From contig NZ_CP129613.1 of NCBI RefSeq assembly GCF_030486405.1, positions 4,278,001-4,342,000 of the forward strand: a stretch of 64,000 bases of DNA. The letters run 5' to 3'. The position numbers and the translations under genes were made by a program. The DNA is from Mycolicibacterium sp. HK-90. GTDB lineage: Bacteria > Actinomycetota > Actinomycetes > Mycobacteriales > Mycobacteriaceae. The notes under the pieces are model-generated. The model was given only the letters and a program-made list of their open reading frames with translations, had not been told where the DNA came from and did not search any database. Each line of letters opens with the position of its first letter. The stretch's first letter is position 1. Below, piece after piece: positions 28,628 through 40,316 of this stretch.

Positions 28628-29272
28628 TCACGCCGCGCCCTCCCCGAGATAGCGCACCCAGGCCGGGTCGAGCTCCTTGATCGTCGAGAGCAGCCGCCAG
28701 TGCTGTCCTTTCGGCGGCATCGGCACACACCGCAGGCTCCAGCCCAGCTCGGCCAGCAACCGGTCGGCCTTGCGGTGGTTGCACGGCCCACACGCCGCCA
28801 CGCAGTTCTCCCAGGAATGCTCGCCACCGCGGCTGCGCGGGATCACGTGGTCGACGGTGTCCGCGCGTCCGCCGCAGTAGGCGCAGCGGAACCGATCGCG
28901 GTGCATGAGCGCGGCGCGCGTCATCGGGATCCGGGCCCGGTAGGGCACCCGGACAAAGGTGCGCAGCCGGATCACCGACGGCACCACGATGGTGCGGGTG
29001 GCCGAGTGGATCACCGGTCCCGACGGGTCGTCGTGCACGACGTCGGCTTTGCCACACATCACCATGATCACCGCGCGCCGCAGCGGCAGCGCGGTCAGCG
29101 GTTCGTACGTGGAGTTGAGCAACAGCACCCGGCGACGCCCCCACAGGGACGCGTCGGGCGCGGTGGTGGGTAGTACCTCGACGCTGTGTAGCGGGCGATT
29201 GGGCACATGGGGTCCCGATGGGCCGGGAATGTGGCCGGTCCGTCGTATATGGCCTTTTTTGCTGTGCGCCAT
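28628..29272 (-). CDS. HNH endonuclease family protein (Rv2469c homologue)
   Basis: A 214-residue protein with a complete HNH domain: CAYCGG, then DHVIPRSRGG, WENCVAACGPCNHRKADR. The N-terminal 90 residues hold LLLNSTYEPLTALPLRRAV, the conserved region of the bacterial HNH group of which Rv2469c is a member. The metal and catalytic residues all look intact. Its biological role is not established. ATG at 29272 is chosen as the first Met of a family-like N-terminus; the longer frame to 29824 runs through glbO. It is divergent from glbO. Confidence 0.85.
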   Translation of the reverse strand: MAHSKKGHIRRTGHIPGPSGPHVPNRPLHSVEVLPTTAPDASLWGRRRVLLLNSTYEPLTALPLRRAVIMVMCGKADVVHDDPSGPVIHSATRTIVVPSVIRLRTFVRVPYRARIPMTRAALMHRDRFRCAYCGGRADTVDHVIPRSRGGEHSWENCVAACGPCNHRKADRLLAELGWSLRCVPMPPKGQHWRLLSTIKELDPAWVRYLGEGAA

Positions 29273-29416
29273 GGAGCCTCCGAGGAGACAGTCCACCACG
29301 GATCCCCGCAATACGCACGAAAATTCTTCGGGTGTTCGCAGGTCAGTCGAATGAACATGAGGTGACCGGACCGCTGTGACCGGCCTCGACGCCCCGTCGC
29401 GCGACAATGGACCACA

Positions 29417-29821
29417 ATGAACGACGTGACGCAGGTGCAGCGCTCTTTCTACGACGAAGTCGGCGGCCACGAGACGTTCGCGGCGATCGTGTCGCGGTTC
29501 TACCAGTTGGTGCGCGAGGACGAGATCCTGCTGCCGCTGTATCCCGAGGACGACATCGACGGCGCCGAGGAGCGCCTCCGCATGTTTCTGGAGCAGTACT
29601 GGGGCGGGCCGCGGACGTACTCCGATCAACGCGGCCACCCTCGGCTGCGGATGCGCCATGCACCGTTCCGGATCGGCTACCTCGAGCGCGATGCCTGGCT
29701 GCGCTGCATGCACACCGCGGTCGCCTCGATCGATTCCCAGACCCTCGACGATGCCCACCGTCGTGCGTTGCTGGACTATCTGGAGATGGCCGCGGACTCG
29801 ATGGTGAACTCGGCGTTCTGA
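29417..29821 (+). CDS. glbO: Group II truncated hemoglobin O
   Basis: A 134-residue trHbO that binds haem, oxygen and NO/peroxide. Key residues by alignment with the M. tuberculosis protein: proximal His H81 (F8, in RMRHAPF), Y29 (B10), Y42 (CD1) and W94 (G8 in RDAWLRCM). All are kept, so ligand stabilisation should be as in the known protein. Its stop is one base from the start of the alpha-glucosidase gene, repeating the Rv2470-Rv2471 arrangement. Confidence 0.95.
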   Translation: MNDVTQVQRSFYDEVGGHETFAAIVSRFYQLVREDEILLPLYPEDDIDGAEERLRMFLEQYWGGPRTYSDQRGHPRLRMRHAPFRIGYLERDAWLRCMHTAVASIDSQTLDDAHRRALLDYLEMAADSMVNSAF

Positions 29822-29822
29822 C

Positions 29823-31373
29823 ATGCGCCGGTGGTGGGCGGACGCGGTGTTCTACCAGGTCTACCCCCGCTCGTTCGCCGACAGCGACGGCGACGGGGTC
29901 GGTGACCTCGACGGGGTCAGCACCGGGCTGGACTACCTCGCCTCGCTCGGGGTCGACGCCCTGTGGCTCAACCCGGTCATGGTCTCGCCGATGGCCGACC
30001 ACGGCTACGACGTCGCCGACCCGCGCGACGTGGACCCGCTGTTCGGTGGCATCGACGCCCTGGTGCGGCTGCTCGACGCGGCTCACTCCCGCGGTATCCG
30101 GGTCACCATGGACCTGGTGCCCAACCACACCAGTTCGGCGCACCCCTGGTTCGTCGAGGCGCTGGCCGATCCGCTCCGCCGCGACCGCTACATCTTCCGC
30201 GACGGACGCGGCCCCGGCGGCGCACAACCGCCGAACAACTGGGTGTCGGTGTTCGGCGGTCCGGCGTGGACCCGGGTCACCGAACCCGACGGCACACCGG
30301 GCCAGTGGTACCTGCACCTGTTCGACCCGGCCCAGCCCGACCTGAACTGGACCCACCCCGAGGTGTACGAGGACCTCGAGAAGACGCTGCGATTCTGGCT
30401 CGATCGCGGGGTCGACGGGTTCCGCATCGACGTGGCGCACGGCATGGCCAAGCCACCGGAACTTCCGGACATGACCGTCACCGACACCGCGCTGCTCCGC
30501 AACAGCGAGGACGACCCGCGGTTCGACAACGACAGCGTGCACGACATCCATCGCTTCATCCGCACCGTGCTCGACGACTACCCCGACGCGGTGGCCGTCG
30601 GTGAGGTGTGGGTGCACGGCAACGAGCGCTTCGCCAGGTACCTGCGTCCCGATGAGCTGCACCTCGGCTTCAATTTTCGTCTGGTGCAAGCGGATTTCGA
30701 TGCCGGCGAGGTTCGCGATGCGATCGACAATGCGATGGCCGCCGCCGCGCTGGCCGGGGCGACGCCGACCTGGACTCTGTCGAATCACGACGTGGAACGG
30801 GAGGTCACCCGCTACGGCGGCGGCGCCCGGGGGTTGGCGCGGGCCCGGGCCATGGCGCTGGTGATGCTGGCGCTGCCGGGGGCGGTGTTCGTCTACAACG
30901 GCGAGGAGCTCGGGCTGCCCAATGTCGCGCTACCCGACGAGGTGCTCCAGGATCCGGTGTGGGAGCGCTCCGGTCACACCGAACGTGGGCGTGACGGCTG
31001 CCGGGTGCCGATGCCGTGGTCGGGCGATGCGCCGCCCTTCGGGTTCTCCACCACTGCCGACACCTGGCTGCCGATGCCCTCCGACTGGGCCGCACTGACG
31101 GTGCAGCGCCAGCACACCGACCCGCGGTCGACGCTGGAGTTCTACCGCCGGGCCATCCAATTGCGCTCCAGCCGTGCCGAATTCGCCGGTGGCGGGGTCG
31201 AATGGCTGGATGTCCCGCCGGGCTGCCTGGCGCTACGGCGCGCAGGTGGCCTGGTGTGTGCGATCAACACCGGTGGCGATCCCGCACCGTTGCCGCCCGG
31301 CGAGGTTCTGCTCAGCAGCGGCGAACTCACCGCTGACTCGCTGCCCCCGGACACGGCGGTCTGGCTGGTCTAG
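29823..31373 (+). CDS. aglA: Alpha-glucosidase, GH13 family
   Basis: A 516-residue GH13 enzyme (AglA/Rv2471 homologue) hydrolysing alpha-1,4 or alpha-1,6 glucosides. The start WWADAVFYQVYPRSFADSDG is characteristic of oligo-1,6-glucosidase-like members. The nucleophile is D203 (GFRIDVAH), the acid/base E261 (VGEVW) and the third acid D323 (SNHDVER). Cytosolic: no signal peptide. Its stop codon overlaps the stop of the converging gene on the other strand. Confidence 0.93.
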   Translation: MRRWWADAVFYQVYPRSFADSDGDGVGDLDGVSTGLDYLASLGVDALWLNPVMVSPMADHGYDVADPRDVDPLFGGIDALVRLLDAAHSRGIRVTMDLVPNHTSSAHPWFVEALADPLRRDRYIFRDGRGPGGAQPPNNWVSVFGGPAWTRVTEPDGTPGQWYLHLFDPAQPDLNWTHPEVYEDLEKTLRFWLDRGVDGFRIDVAHGMAKPPELPDMTVTDTALLRNSEDDPRFDNDSVHDIHRFIRTVLDDYPDAVAVGEVWVHGNERFARYLRPDELHLGFNFRLVQADFDAGEVRDAIDNAMAAAALAGATPTWTLSNHDVEREVTRYGGGARGLARARAMALVMLALPGAVFVYNGEELGLPNVALPDEVLQDPVWERSGHTERGRDGCRVPMPWSGDAPPFGFSTTADTWLPMPSDWAALTVQRQHTDPRSTLEFYRRAIQLRSSRAEFAGGGVEWLDVPPGCLALRRAGGLVCAINTGGDPAPLPPGEVLLSSGELTADSLPPDTAVWLV

Positions 31374-31900
31374 CGAGACGGCGCCCGCAAGGCTTCGTCC
31401 AGCGTCGCCATCAGCTGGGCCACCGGGCTGCGACCCGATGGCGCAGGCGGATAGCGGCACAGCACGTCGATCAGCACCGGGGTGGCGCGTTGTCGGGCTC
31501 GACGCAGCGTGCTGTCGCGGGCCGCCGGACCATCGTTGATCTCGGCGATTCGAGCCGCGTTCGCCGCGGCCCGCAGGATGTGGCCGACCTGATGCCCTTT
31601 GGCGATCGGATGAAGGTAGGCCGCCGAGGCGGCGTCTCCGGCCGCCTGTGCGGCCAGGCGCGCGGTTTCGGTGCCGGCCGCGGCGGCGGCCCGGTGCGCG
31701 TCGAGTGAGGTGACCCGCTGCAGCTTGGATCTGGATGCGCCGCCGACGAACTCCCAGGCGGCGGCGATGGCTGCCCGCGGCCGGAGGTCGTCGGGACGAG
31801 TGCCCTCGAAGACATCGAGGACGTCCTCCGCGGTCTCGGCCACGTAGCGGGCGACGACGCGCAGTTCCTCCATGGTCAACTCGAAGTCGCCCGCGGTCAC
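31370..31900 (-). CDS. Imm-5-like (putative immunity protein) domain protein
   Basis: A 176-residue all-alpha protein rich in alanine and arginine. The run RPDDLRPRAAIAAAWEFVGG and later AAGDAASAAYLHP with KGHQVGHILRAAANAARIAEI resemble the Imm-5-like family of putative immunity proteins. No toxin gene is adjacent. It is the last gene of the gdh operon; GTG at 31900 follows the previous stop by two bases. The function is unknown, and the immunity label rests on fold family only. Confidence 0.6.
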   Translation of the reverse strand: MTAGDFELTMEELRVVARYVAETAEDVLDVFEGTRPDDLRPRAAIAAAWEFVGGASRSKLQRVTSLDAHRAAAAAGTETARLAAQAAGDAASAAYLHPIAKGHQVGHILRAAANAARIAEINDGPAARDSTLRRARQRATPVLIDVLCRYPPAPSGRSPVAQLMATLDEALRAPSR

Positions 31901-31902
31901 GG

Positions 31903-32571
31903 TCAGCCCAGGATCAAGGCGGCACTGTCGCGGCGGCGGTACACCGAACCGAAGCGGGCATCGATCCGCAGCCACGACGGGTGCGCGCGGACCCGCACGA
32001 TCTCCTGCTCGCTGACCTGATTGCCGGTCTGCGGCAGAAAACCCATGGCGGTCAAGGCGAAAACGCACCGCATCGGGACACCGACGGTCTGCTCGCCGGC
32101 GCTGACCGCGATCACTTCCTGGTCCATCAGCGAGGCCGGCGGCCCGTGGGCACTGCCGTGTTCGCGGGCCAGCGCGCCGCCCTGCTGCGCCAGATCGAGC
32201 ATCACCCGCGCGGGCACGTCGTCGAGATGGACGAACCCATCCTCGGGCGGCAACCCGCCGCGCCAGGCCGAGTCCATCGGGAATCCGGTATCGACGTACG
32301 CGTTGTCCGACTGGTCGAGCGCGGCCAGTCCGGCGGCCAGTGCGTCGGCGCCGGCGGACAGGTCCGCCGGACGTAGCCGCGCGTTCACCACCCGGCTGGC
32401 CAGCACCTCCAATCCGGTCGCCACCCAGGCGACGACGCCGGCGCCACAACCACGCTCGCGCAAGCGCACCACCGCGGCATCGTCCAATCGCAACGCCCGG
32501 TCGACGAACGTCGCGAGGTCCTCACGGTCTTTCGGGTCGTCGATCCACAGGCCGCGCTCGGCGCCGGTCAT
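31903..32571 (-). CDS. Conserved hypothetical protein (Rv2474c homologue)
   Basis: A 222-residue protein that I place as the Rv2474c homologue by position beside the thioesterase and gdh. No catalytic motif is obvious. It has an acidic N-terminus (GLWIDDPKDREDLATFVDRA), an alanine/leucine-rich helical middle and a beta-rich C-terminus (QEIVRVRAHPSWLRIDARFG). No signal peptide or membrane helix. Its ATG overlaps the thioesterase stop (ATGA), so the genes are translationally linked. Confidence 0.72.
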   Translation of the reverse strand: MTGAERGLWIDDPKDREDLATFVDRALRLDDAAVVRLRERGCGAGVVAWVATGLEVLASRVVNARLRPADLSAGADALAAGLAALDQSDNAYVDTGFPMDSAWRGGLPPEDGFVHLDDVPARVMLDLAQQGGALAREHGSAHGPPASLMDQEVIAVSAGEQTVGVPMRCVFALTAMGFLPQTGNQVSEQEIVRVRAHPSWLRIDARFGSVYRRRDSAALILG

Positions 32572-32975
32572 CGCAGATGGTGCTCCAGGTAGGCGCGCTG
32601 ATCGGCCGTGAGGCGTTCCAGCCGTTGCTCGGCGATGTGGACCGCGGCCAGTTGGGTCTCCCCGAGCACCGACGGCTTGGAGTCGGGTGCGGCGTTCAGC
32701 GAGCGCACCTCATAGCCCATGGTGAAATCCACCGCCCGCACCCGCTTGGACCACATGGTCACCTGCAGCGGTGAGTCCACCAACCTGAGCTGCCCCTTGT
32801 AGGAGATGTTGACCTCGGCGATGAGCAGGCCGATGGTGTCGATGGTGGCGCCGAAAGGCTCACGCAGAAACGGTATCCGGGCCTCTTCGAGGATGGTCAC
32901 CATGGTGGCGTGATTGATGTGCTGGTACATGTCGATGTCCGACCAGCGCACATGCACCGGCGTTGTGAAGCTCAC
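32568..32975 (-). CDS. 4HBT hotdog-fold acyl-CoA thioesterase (Rv2475c homologue)
   Basis: A 135-residue single-hotdog thioesterase. The motif [18 protein letters not shown] carries the catalytic aspartate of the 4-hydroxybenzoyl-CoA thioesterase class (YbgC-like). It hydrolyses acyl-CoAs; chain preference is unknown. Its GTG start overlaps the gdh stop (GTGA). The placement after gdh matches M. tuberculosis. Confidence 0.88.
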   Translation of the reverse strand: MSFTTPVHVRWSDIDMYQHINHATMVTILEEARIPFLREPFGATIDTIGLLIAEVNISYKGQLRLVDSPLQVTMWSKRVRAVDFTMGYEVRSLNAAPDSKPSVLGETQLAAVHIAEQRLERLTADQRAYLEHHLR

Positions 32976-35900
32976 GCAGTTGTTCCCGTTCCGCTCGTTC
33001 GTGTCATGCTGCGGATCTGACGCGCCGCCACCGACAGCGTCGCCAGGTCCTGCTCACCATCTTGGTATATCTCGGTCAGCGTGCGGCGGGCGCGGGTCAC
33101 CCGGGAGCTGTTGGTCAGCTCCCACTCGGCGATCTTCTCCTCACCGGTCTCCTCCGGTTCACCCACCGCGAGCACGTCGAAGCACAGCGCCCGCAGTGAA
33201 CCGTAGATGTCGTCGCGAATCGCCAACCGCGCCAAGGAATGCCAGCGGTCGTCGCGGCTCAACCGGGACACCGCGGTGAGCAGTCCGTCGGCGCCGAGGC
33301 GGTCCATCAGCGCGAAGTACGTGTCGGCCACCTCGGCGGGTTCGCGGTCGACGATGTCGGAGATGTCGATCACGTCGAGCAGGCTGTATTGGTACAGCCC
33401 GGTCGCCACAGCGTAGGCCAGCTCGTCGGACACCCCGTGCGACGAGAACTCGCCGGCCTCCTTCTCGACGATGGCCTTGTCGTCACCGCGCAGCCACTGC
33501 GGCATGAGCGGGCGCAGCGCCGACACCTTGGCCGCGAACCGGTTGATCTCGGCACCGACCGCCAGCGGCTGCGGGCGGTAGTTGAGCAACCAGCGCCCGG
33601 CCCGGTCCACCAGCCGGCGCAGGTCCAGCGTCATCCGGTCAGTGACGAACACCGGCACGCCTTCGTCACCGGCAGCCCGGATGCGGCGCCACACGTCACC
33701 GATGCCGAAGATGGCGTCGGTGGCGACGTAGCTGCGTACCGCGTCGACTGGGCCGACCCCGACATCCTCGGTGATGCGGTAGGCGTAGCTGATCCCGCTG
33801 GTGTCGACGAGATCGTTGACCAGCATGGTGGTGACGATCTCCCGGCGCAGTTGGTGCGCACGGATCTCGCCGGTGAACTGGTCACGCAGCCGCTCGGGGA
33901 AGTACAGCGGCAGCCGGGCCGCGAACACCTCTTGCTCGGGTACGTCGCTGGCCAGGACGTCGGCTTTCAGATTCAGTTTGACGTGAGCCATCAGGGTGGC
34001 CAATTCCGGTGAGGTCAAACCGATTCCGGCATCCGTACGGCGCCGGATCTCCTTCTCCGACGGCAACGCCTCCAACTCACGGTTCAGACCCCGGTTCGCC
34101 ACGAAGTCCTTGATCATCCGCGCGTGCACCGACAGCAGGCCGGGGGCGTTGGCCCGGCTGGTGCCCATCAGGTCGTTCTGGTCCTTGTTGTCGGCCAACA
34201 CCAGAGCGCCGACCTCGTCGGTCATCGACAGCAACAGATCGGTGCGCTCCCCTGGGCTCACCTTGCCCGCGGTCACCAGCGAATCGATCAGGATCTTGAT
34301 GTTGACCTCGTGGTCGGAGCAGTCGACACCCGCGGAGTTGTCCAACGCGTCGGTGTTGATCCGGCCGCCGGCCAGGTCGAATTCGATGCGTCCCAGCGAG
34401 GTGACGCCCAGGTTGCCGCCCTCGCCGATGACCTTGGCCCGCACCTCGTTTCCGCACACCCGGATCTGGTCGTTGGCGCGGTCACCGACGTCGGACTCGG
34501 TCTCGGCCTTGACATAGGTGCCGATGCCGCCGTTCCACAGCAGGTCCACCGGCGCCTTGAGAATCGCCTTCATCAGGGCCGGCGGCGTGAGTTCCTCGAT
34601 GTCGCCGTCGATCCCGAGCGCGGCGCGGGCCTGGGGGCTGATCGGGATGGACTTCTGCTGACGGCTGTAGACCCCGCCGCCCGCGCTGATCAGCTTGGTG
34701 TCGTAATCCTCCCAACTGGACCGCGGCAGCTCGAACAGCCGCTTGCGCTCCACCCAGGACACCGCGGCCTCGGGGTTGGGGTCGAGGAAGATGTGCCGGT
34801 GGTCGAACGCGGCGATCAGCCGGATGTGCTTGGACAGCAGCATGCCGTTGCCGAACACGTCGCCGCTCATGTCGCCGACGCCGACGACGGTGAAGTCCTG
34901 GCTCTGGGTGTCGACCCCCATCTCCCGGAAGTGCCGCTTCACTGACTCCCAGGCGCCCTTGGCGGTGATCCCCATCGCCTTGTGGTCGTAGCCGATCGAA
35001 CCGCCCGAGGCGAACGCGTCGCCCAGCCAGAACCCGTAGGACTTGGCCACCTCGTTGGCGATGTCGGAGAACGTGGCGGTGCCCTTGTCGGCGGCGACCA
35101 CCAGGTAGGCGTCCTCCCCGTCGCGGCGCACCACTTCCGGTGGCGTGACGACGGCCCCGGTCCCCTTGTCGACGTTGTCGGTCACGTCGAGCAGCCCGGA
35201 GATGAAGAGTTGGTAGCAGGCGACGCCTTCGGCGCGGGTCGCTTCCCGGTCGGCGGCGGCGTCGCCCGTCGGCTCGGGCGGGCGCTTGACCACGAAGCCA
35301 CCCTTGGCCCCGACGGGGACGATGACCGCATTCTTCACCGCCTGCGCCTTGACCAGGCCGAGGATCTCGGTGCGGAAGTCCTCGCGGCGGTCCGACCAGC
35401 GCAACCCGCCGCGGGCCACGAACCCGAACCGCAGGTGCACCCCCTCCACTCGGGGTGAGTACACGAAGATCTCGAACTTGGGTCGTGGCAGGGGCAGCTC
35501 GTTGATCAGGCCGGGATTCAGCTTCATCGCCACCACACCGCGCTGCCGTGCCGAATCCGGCCGCTGCACAAAGAAGTTGGTACGCAGAGTGGCCTGGATC
35601 AGGGTCGCGAAGGCACGCAGCACCCGGTCGGTGTCCAGGCTCACCAGGGCGTCGATGTCGGCGGCGACGGCGGCGGCCGCGCCCTGGGCGTCCCGGGTGC
35701 CGGCCGTGTCCTCGGACGGGTCGAACAGCGCCTCGAACAGCTGCACCAACGACCGGGTGGTGTGCGGGTTCTCGTTGAGCACCGACTCGATGTGCGACTG
35801 GCTGTACGGAAAACCGGCCTGGCGCAGGTACTTCGCGTAGGCCCGCAGGATCACCACCTGCTGCCAGGTCAGGTCGGCGCGCAGCACCAGCTCGTTGAAG

Positions 35901-37816
35901 CGGTCCACCTCGACCGAGCCGTGCCAGATCGCGGTGACGGCGTCGGCAAAGCGCTGGGCGGTGACCTCGCGGGAGGCCGCGTCGGGCGCGTCGGGGATGC
36001 TGCGCTGCCGGGCCACCTTGAACTGGTAGATCCACACCGGCAGACCGTCGGCCCGGCGCACGGTGTAGGGCCGTTCCTCAAGAACCACCACGCCCATCGA
36101 CTGCAGCATCGGCAGCAGTTCACTCAGCGAGGCGGACTGACCGCCCAGGTACCAGGTGAGCTGGGCGAGGCCGTCGTCCCCGCCCTCGGTGAACACCAGC
36201 TTCACCGAATTGTCTTGCAACGCTTCGATGATCGCGATGTCGGCGATGGCATCGGCCGGGGCGACGGCTTGCTTGTAGTCCTCGGGGAACGCGGTGGCGT
36301 AGTGCTCGACGGCGGCGGGGCTGAGCGCCGCGTGCGCTGCCGCGCTGGTCATGCGGTCACCCCAGTTGCGGGTGGCCTCGGTCAGCAGATCCTGGATCCG
36401 GTTCTCGTTCTCGGTGGAGGTGTCCACGGTGTGCGCGGTCGTACCGTCGGGCAGCCGGACGGTGAAATGAACGACCGCCCAGGGTGATTCGCTGACCCGG
36501 GCCGAGTAGTCGATGCTCTCGCCGCCGAGCTCGCGCACCAGGATGTTCTGCATCTCCAATCGGACCGCGGTGGTGTAGCGGTCGCGCGGCAGGTACACCA
36601 GGCAGGACACGAAATGGGCGAGCTGGTCGGCACGCAGGAACAGCAGGGTCCGGCGCCGCGACCCCAGATCCACCACGGTCAGCGCCATGTCCAGCAGCTG
36701 CTTGGAGCTGAGCGCGAACAGTTCGGGACGCGGGATGGTCTGGACGATGTCGCGCAGCAGCTGGCCGGGGTGGCTCGGGTCGCGGCGCGCCATGGCCAGC
36801 GCCTCCTCGACCCGCCGCGAGATCAACGGGATCTCCAGCACGTTGGCGTTCATGGCGGCCACGGTGAACAGGCCGACAAATCGGTGCTCGACGACCCGGG
36901 CGCCACTCTCGCGCACGACGACGATGTAGGGGTTCGCGCCGTACCGCACGTAGCTCGGCATCGTGGCCTGTGCCAGCACCATCAGGTCGTCGGCGGCGGT
37001 CAGCGGCGGGAGCACGTCCTCGCGAAGCTTGAGCACGCCGAGCCGGCTGGCCGGATCGACCTGCGCCTGCCCGTCGCTGATCGCGCACTGTTGGTAGCCC
37101 AGCAGCACGAAGTGCCCGTCGGACAGCCAACGCAGCAGCGCGGCGACATCCCTGCGGTCGGTGGTGGGAAACCGCCCCTCCACGTCGGTGGCCACGTCAT
37201 TGGCCAGCGCGTGCAGGGCGGCACCCATCGCCGCGGAGTCCAAGCCGATCTGGCGGGCCTCGGCGAGGACACCGGGCAGCAGCCGGACCACCTCGGTGAG
37301 GGCGGGCCCGTCGGCGGCCCCGTTCACCGGGACCAGGATCCAGCACTCGTCGACACCGTCGCCTCCGGTGGCCTCGGCGGCCGGCTGGAAGTCCAGCAGC
37401 TCGCCGTCGGCATCGCGGCGCACCCGGAAGACCGGGTTCATGATGGCCGGGTAGGCGACGCCATGGCGGTGCAGCAGCACCGTCACCGAGTCCACCAGCA
37501 TCGCCGCCTGCTCGGTGACGATCTGCAGGGCGGGACCGGCATCGGCATCACCCGGGTACACCGCGACCTTGGTCTCCCCCGGTGCCCGGTGGCTGCCCAA
37601 CGCGTAGTGGGCGGCCACCGTGCCGTCGGAGACCAGGCGCTCGGCGGGGCCCGCGGCCTGGGGACCGGTCGCGGTGACCCCCGGTGCGTCGGCTTGCGGC
37701 GCCCGGTAGGTGGACAGGAACGACACGGCGAGCCGATGGATCGCCTCCGGCGGTGGCTGCCGTCGGTCCTGCTCGCTGATTCCCGGCCCCCGAAGGGCTT
37801 CCGGCTTGGCCGTCAT
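32972..37816 (-). CDS. gdh: NAD-dependent glutamate dehydrogenase, large (about 180 kDa) type
   Basis: A 1614-residue GDH of the large class (Rv2476c orthologue) that deaminates glutamate to 2-oxoglutarate with NAD+ and feeds carbon and nitrogen flow. Long N-terminal ACT-like regulatory domains span roughly the first 700 residues. The catalytic part has [16 protein letters not shown] (substrate lysines) and [15 protein letters not shown], then the Rossmann domain. ATG at 37816 is chosen because AGGAG is eight bases upstream. In M. smegmatis this enzyme is inhibited by GarA. It starts a four-gene operon joined by short overlaps. Confidence 0.96.
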   Translation of the reverse strand: MTAKPEALRGPGISEQDRRQPPPEAIHRLAVSFLSTYRAPQADAPGVTATGPQAAGPAERLVSDGTVAAHYALGSHRAPGETKVAVYPGDADAGPALQIVTEQAAMLVDSVTVLLHRHGVAYPAIMNPVFRVRRDADGELLDFQPAAEATGGDGVDECWILVPVNGAADGPALTEVVRLLPGVLAEARQIGLDSAAMGAALHALANDVATDVEGRFPTTDRRDVAALLRWLSDGHFVLLGYQQCAISDGQAQVDPASRLGVLKLREDVLPPLTAADDLMVLAQATMPSYVRYGANPYIVVVRESGARVVEHRFVGLFTVAAMNANVLEIPLISRRVEEALAMARRDPSHPGQLLRDIVQTIPRPELFALSSKQLLDMALTVVDLGSRRRTLLFLRADQLAHFVSCLVYLPRDRYTTAVRLEMQNILVRELGGESIDYSARVSESPWAVVHFTVRLPDGTTAHTVDTSTENENRIQDLLTEATRNWGDRMTSAAAHAALSPAAVEHYATAFPEDYKQAVAPADAIADIAIIEALQDNSVKLVFTEGGDDGLAQLTWYLGGQSASLSELLPMLQSMGVVVLEERPYTVRRADGLPVWIYQFKVARQRSIPDAPDAASREVTAQRFADAVTAIWHGSVEVDRFNELVLRADLTWQQVVILRAYAKYLRQAGFPYSQSHIESVLNENPHTTRSLVQLFEALFDPSEDTAGTRDAQGAAAAVAADIDALVSLDTDRVLRAFATLIQATLRTNFFVQRPDSARQRGVVAMKLNPGLINELPLPRPKFEIFVYSPRVEGVHLRFGFVARGGLRWSDRREDFRTEILGLVKAQAVKNAVIVPVGAKGGFVVKRPPEPTGDAAADREATRAEGVACYQLFISGLLDVTDNVDKGTGAVVTPPEVVRRDGEDAYLVVAADKGTATFSDIANEVAKSYGFWLGDAFASGGSIGYDHKAMGITAKGAWESVKRHFREMGVDTQSQDFTVVGVGDMSGDVFGNGMLLSKHIRLIAAFDHRHIFLDPNPEAAVSWVERKRLFELPRSSWEDYDTKLISAGGGVYSRQQKSIPISPQARAALGIDGDIEELTPPALMKAILKAPVDLLWNGGIGTYVKAETESDVGDRANDQIRVCGNEVRAKVIGEGGNLGVTSLGRIEFDLAGGRINTDALDNSAGVDCSDHEVNIKILIDSLVTAGKVSPGERTDLLLSMTDEVGALVLADNKDQNDLMGTSRANAPGLLSVHARMIKDFVANRGLNRELEALPSEKEIRRRTDAGIGLTSPELATLMAHVKLNLKADVLASDVPEQEVFAARLPLYFPERLRDQFTGEIRAHQLRREIVTTMLVNDLVDTSGISYAYRITEDVGVGPVDAVRSYVATDAIFGIGDVWRRIRAAGDEGVPVFVTDRMTLDLRRLVDRAGRWLLNYRPQPLAVGAEINRFAAKVSALRPLMPQWLRGDDKAIVEKEAGEFSSHGVSDELAYAVATGLYQYSLLDVIDISDIVDREPAEVADTYFALMDRLGADGLLTAVSRLSRDDRWHSLARLAIRDDIYGSLRALCFDVLAVGEPEETGEEKIAEWELTNSSRVTRARRTLTEIYQDGEQDLATLSVAARQIRSMTRTSGTGTTA

Positions 37817-37916
37817 ACGGATCACTCCTGACTCACGCCCACACACCAGCATCGGTGCGTTAGCTGCGACATTAGTAGTGTCAGCGAACCCACTGCGCCC
37901 TTTATCCCGTCACGGG

Positions 37917-39590
<1,674 letters not shown>

Positions 39591-39699
39591 GCCGTGATGT
39601 GCCTTTCTGAAACTCTCGGGAATGTCGGATGGGCGCTTGCGCGAAGGGTTGCGTCAAGCCCAACTCACTCGCGCCCATCCTAGGCGTGACCGAATGTGG

Positions 39700-40152
39700 C
39701 TAGGCCGACAGTGGCAGGTCGCCCTCGTCGGGCTCGCTTTCCGCGTCGTCGTCGGCGTCGACGGGTTCGGGCTCGGACACCGGGCCGACCGACGGTTTGG
39801 GCAAGGGCGCGACCTTGGCGGTGCAGCGGGCCAGGTCCGGCCCGACCGCGGTGGCCTGCACCTCGAGCGACGACCGGCGCACACCTTCTTTGTCGTCGTA
39901 TTCGTTGGTGTGGACATGCCCGACCACGATCACGGCATCGCCCTTCATCAGTGAGGCGCTGGTGCCGGTGGCGAGATTTCCCCAGCAGTTGACCGTGACA
40001 TACAGCGAGTTGCCGTGCTCCCAGTTGCCGTCGGGCGTGCGGCGGCGCGAGTTGCTGGCCACCCGGAACTTGTACAGCTCCCGATCGCCGAACCGCCGCC
40101 GGACGGGGTCGGTGATGATGTTGCCCACGATGGTGAACGGGGTCTCGAACAT
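39700..40152 (-). CDS. Single-stranded DNA-binding protein, second paralog (Rv2478c type)
   Basis: A 150-residue OB-fold SSB. It starts MFETPFTIVGNIITDPVRRR and has SLYVTVNCWGNLA and KGDAVIVVGHVHTNEYDDKEG, the OB strands and loop of SSB. The C-terminus is acidic (DADDDAESEPDEGDLPLSA) but lacks the DDIPF tip of the main SSB, so partner binding should differ. The start at 40152 follows AAAGGAAC. Homologues are linked to natural-transformation or stress-type SSB roles in other actinobacteria; the role here is not known. Confidence 0.9.
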   Translation of the reverse strand: MFETPFTIVGNIITDPVRRRFGDRELYKFRVASNSRRRTPDGNWEHGNSLYVTVNCWGNLATGTSASLMKGDAVIVVGHVHTNEYDDKEGVRRSSLEVQATAVGPDLARCTAKVAPLPKPSVGPVSEPEPVDADDDAESEPDEGDLPLSA

Positions 40153-40316
40153 TTCGGTTCCTTTCGCTTCATCCATTCCGGTGGCCGGTGCCGAAGCGTC
40201 GGCCGCCTTACGCAGCCATTGACCGTCGGCACCCCGACAGACGGCACCCAGCGGACCCGACGCCACCGCCGGCTGGGGATGAAACGCGGGCTGGGGATAA
40301 CGCGTCCCCCTGAGAG

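Noticed and set aside
34482..36035. 517-codon minus-strand frame within gdh
   Set aside because: It is on the same strand as gdh but in another frame, extremely rich in Arg, Gly and Pro, and contradicts the intact 1614-residue enzyme.
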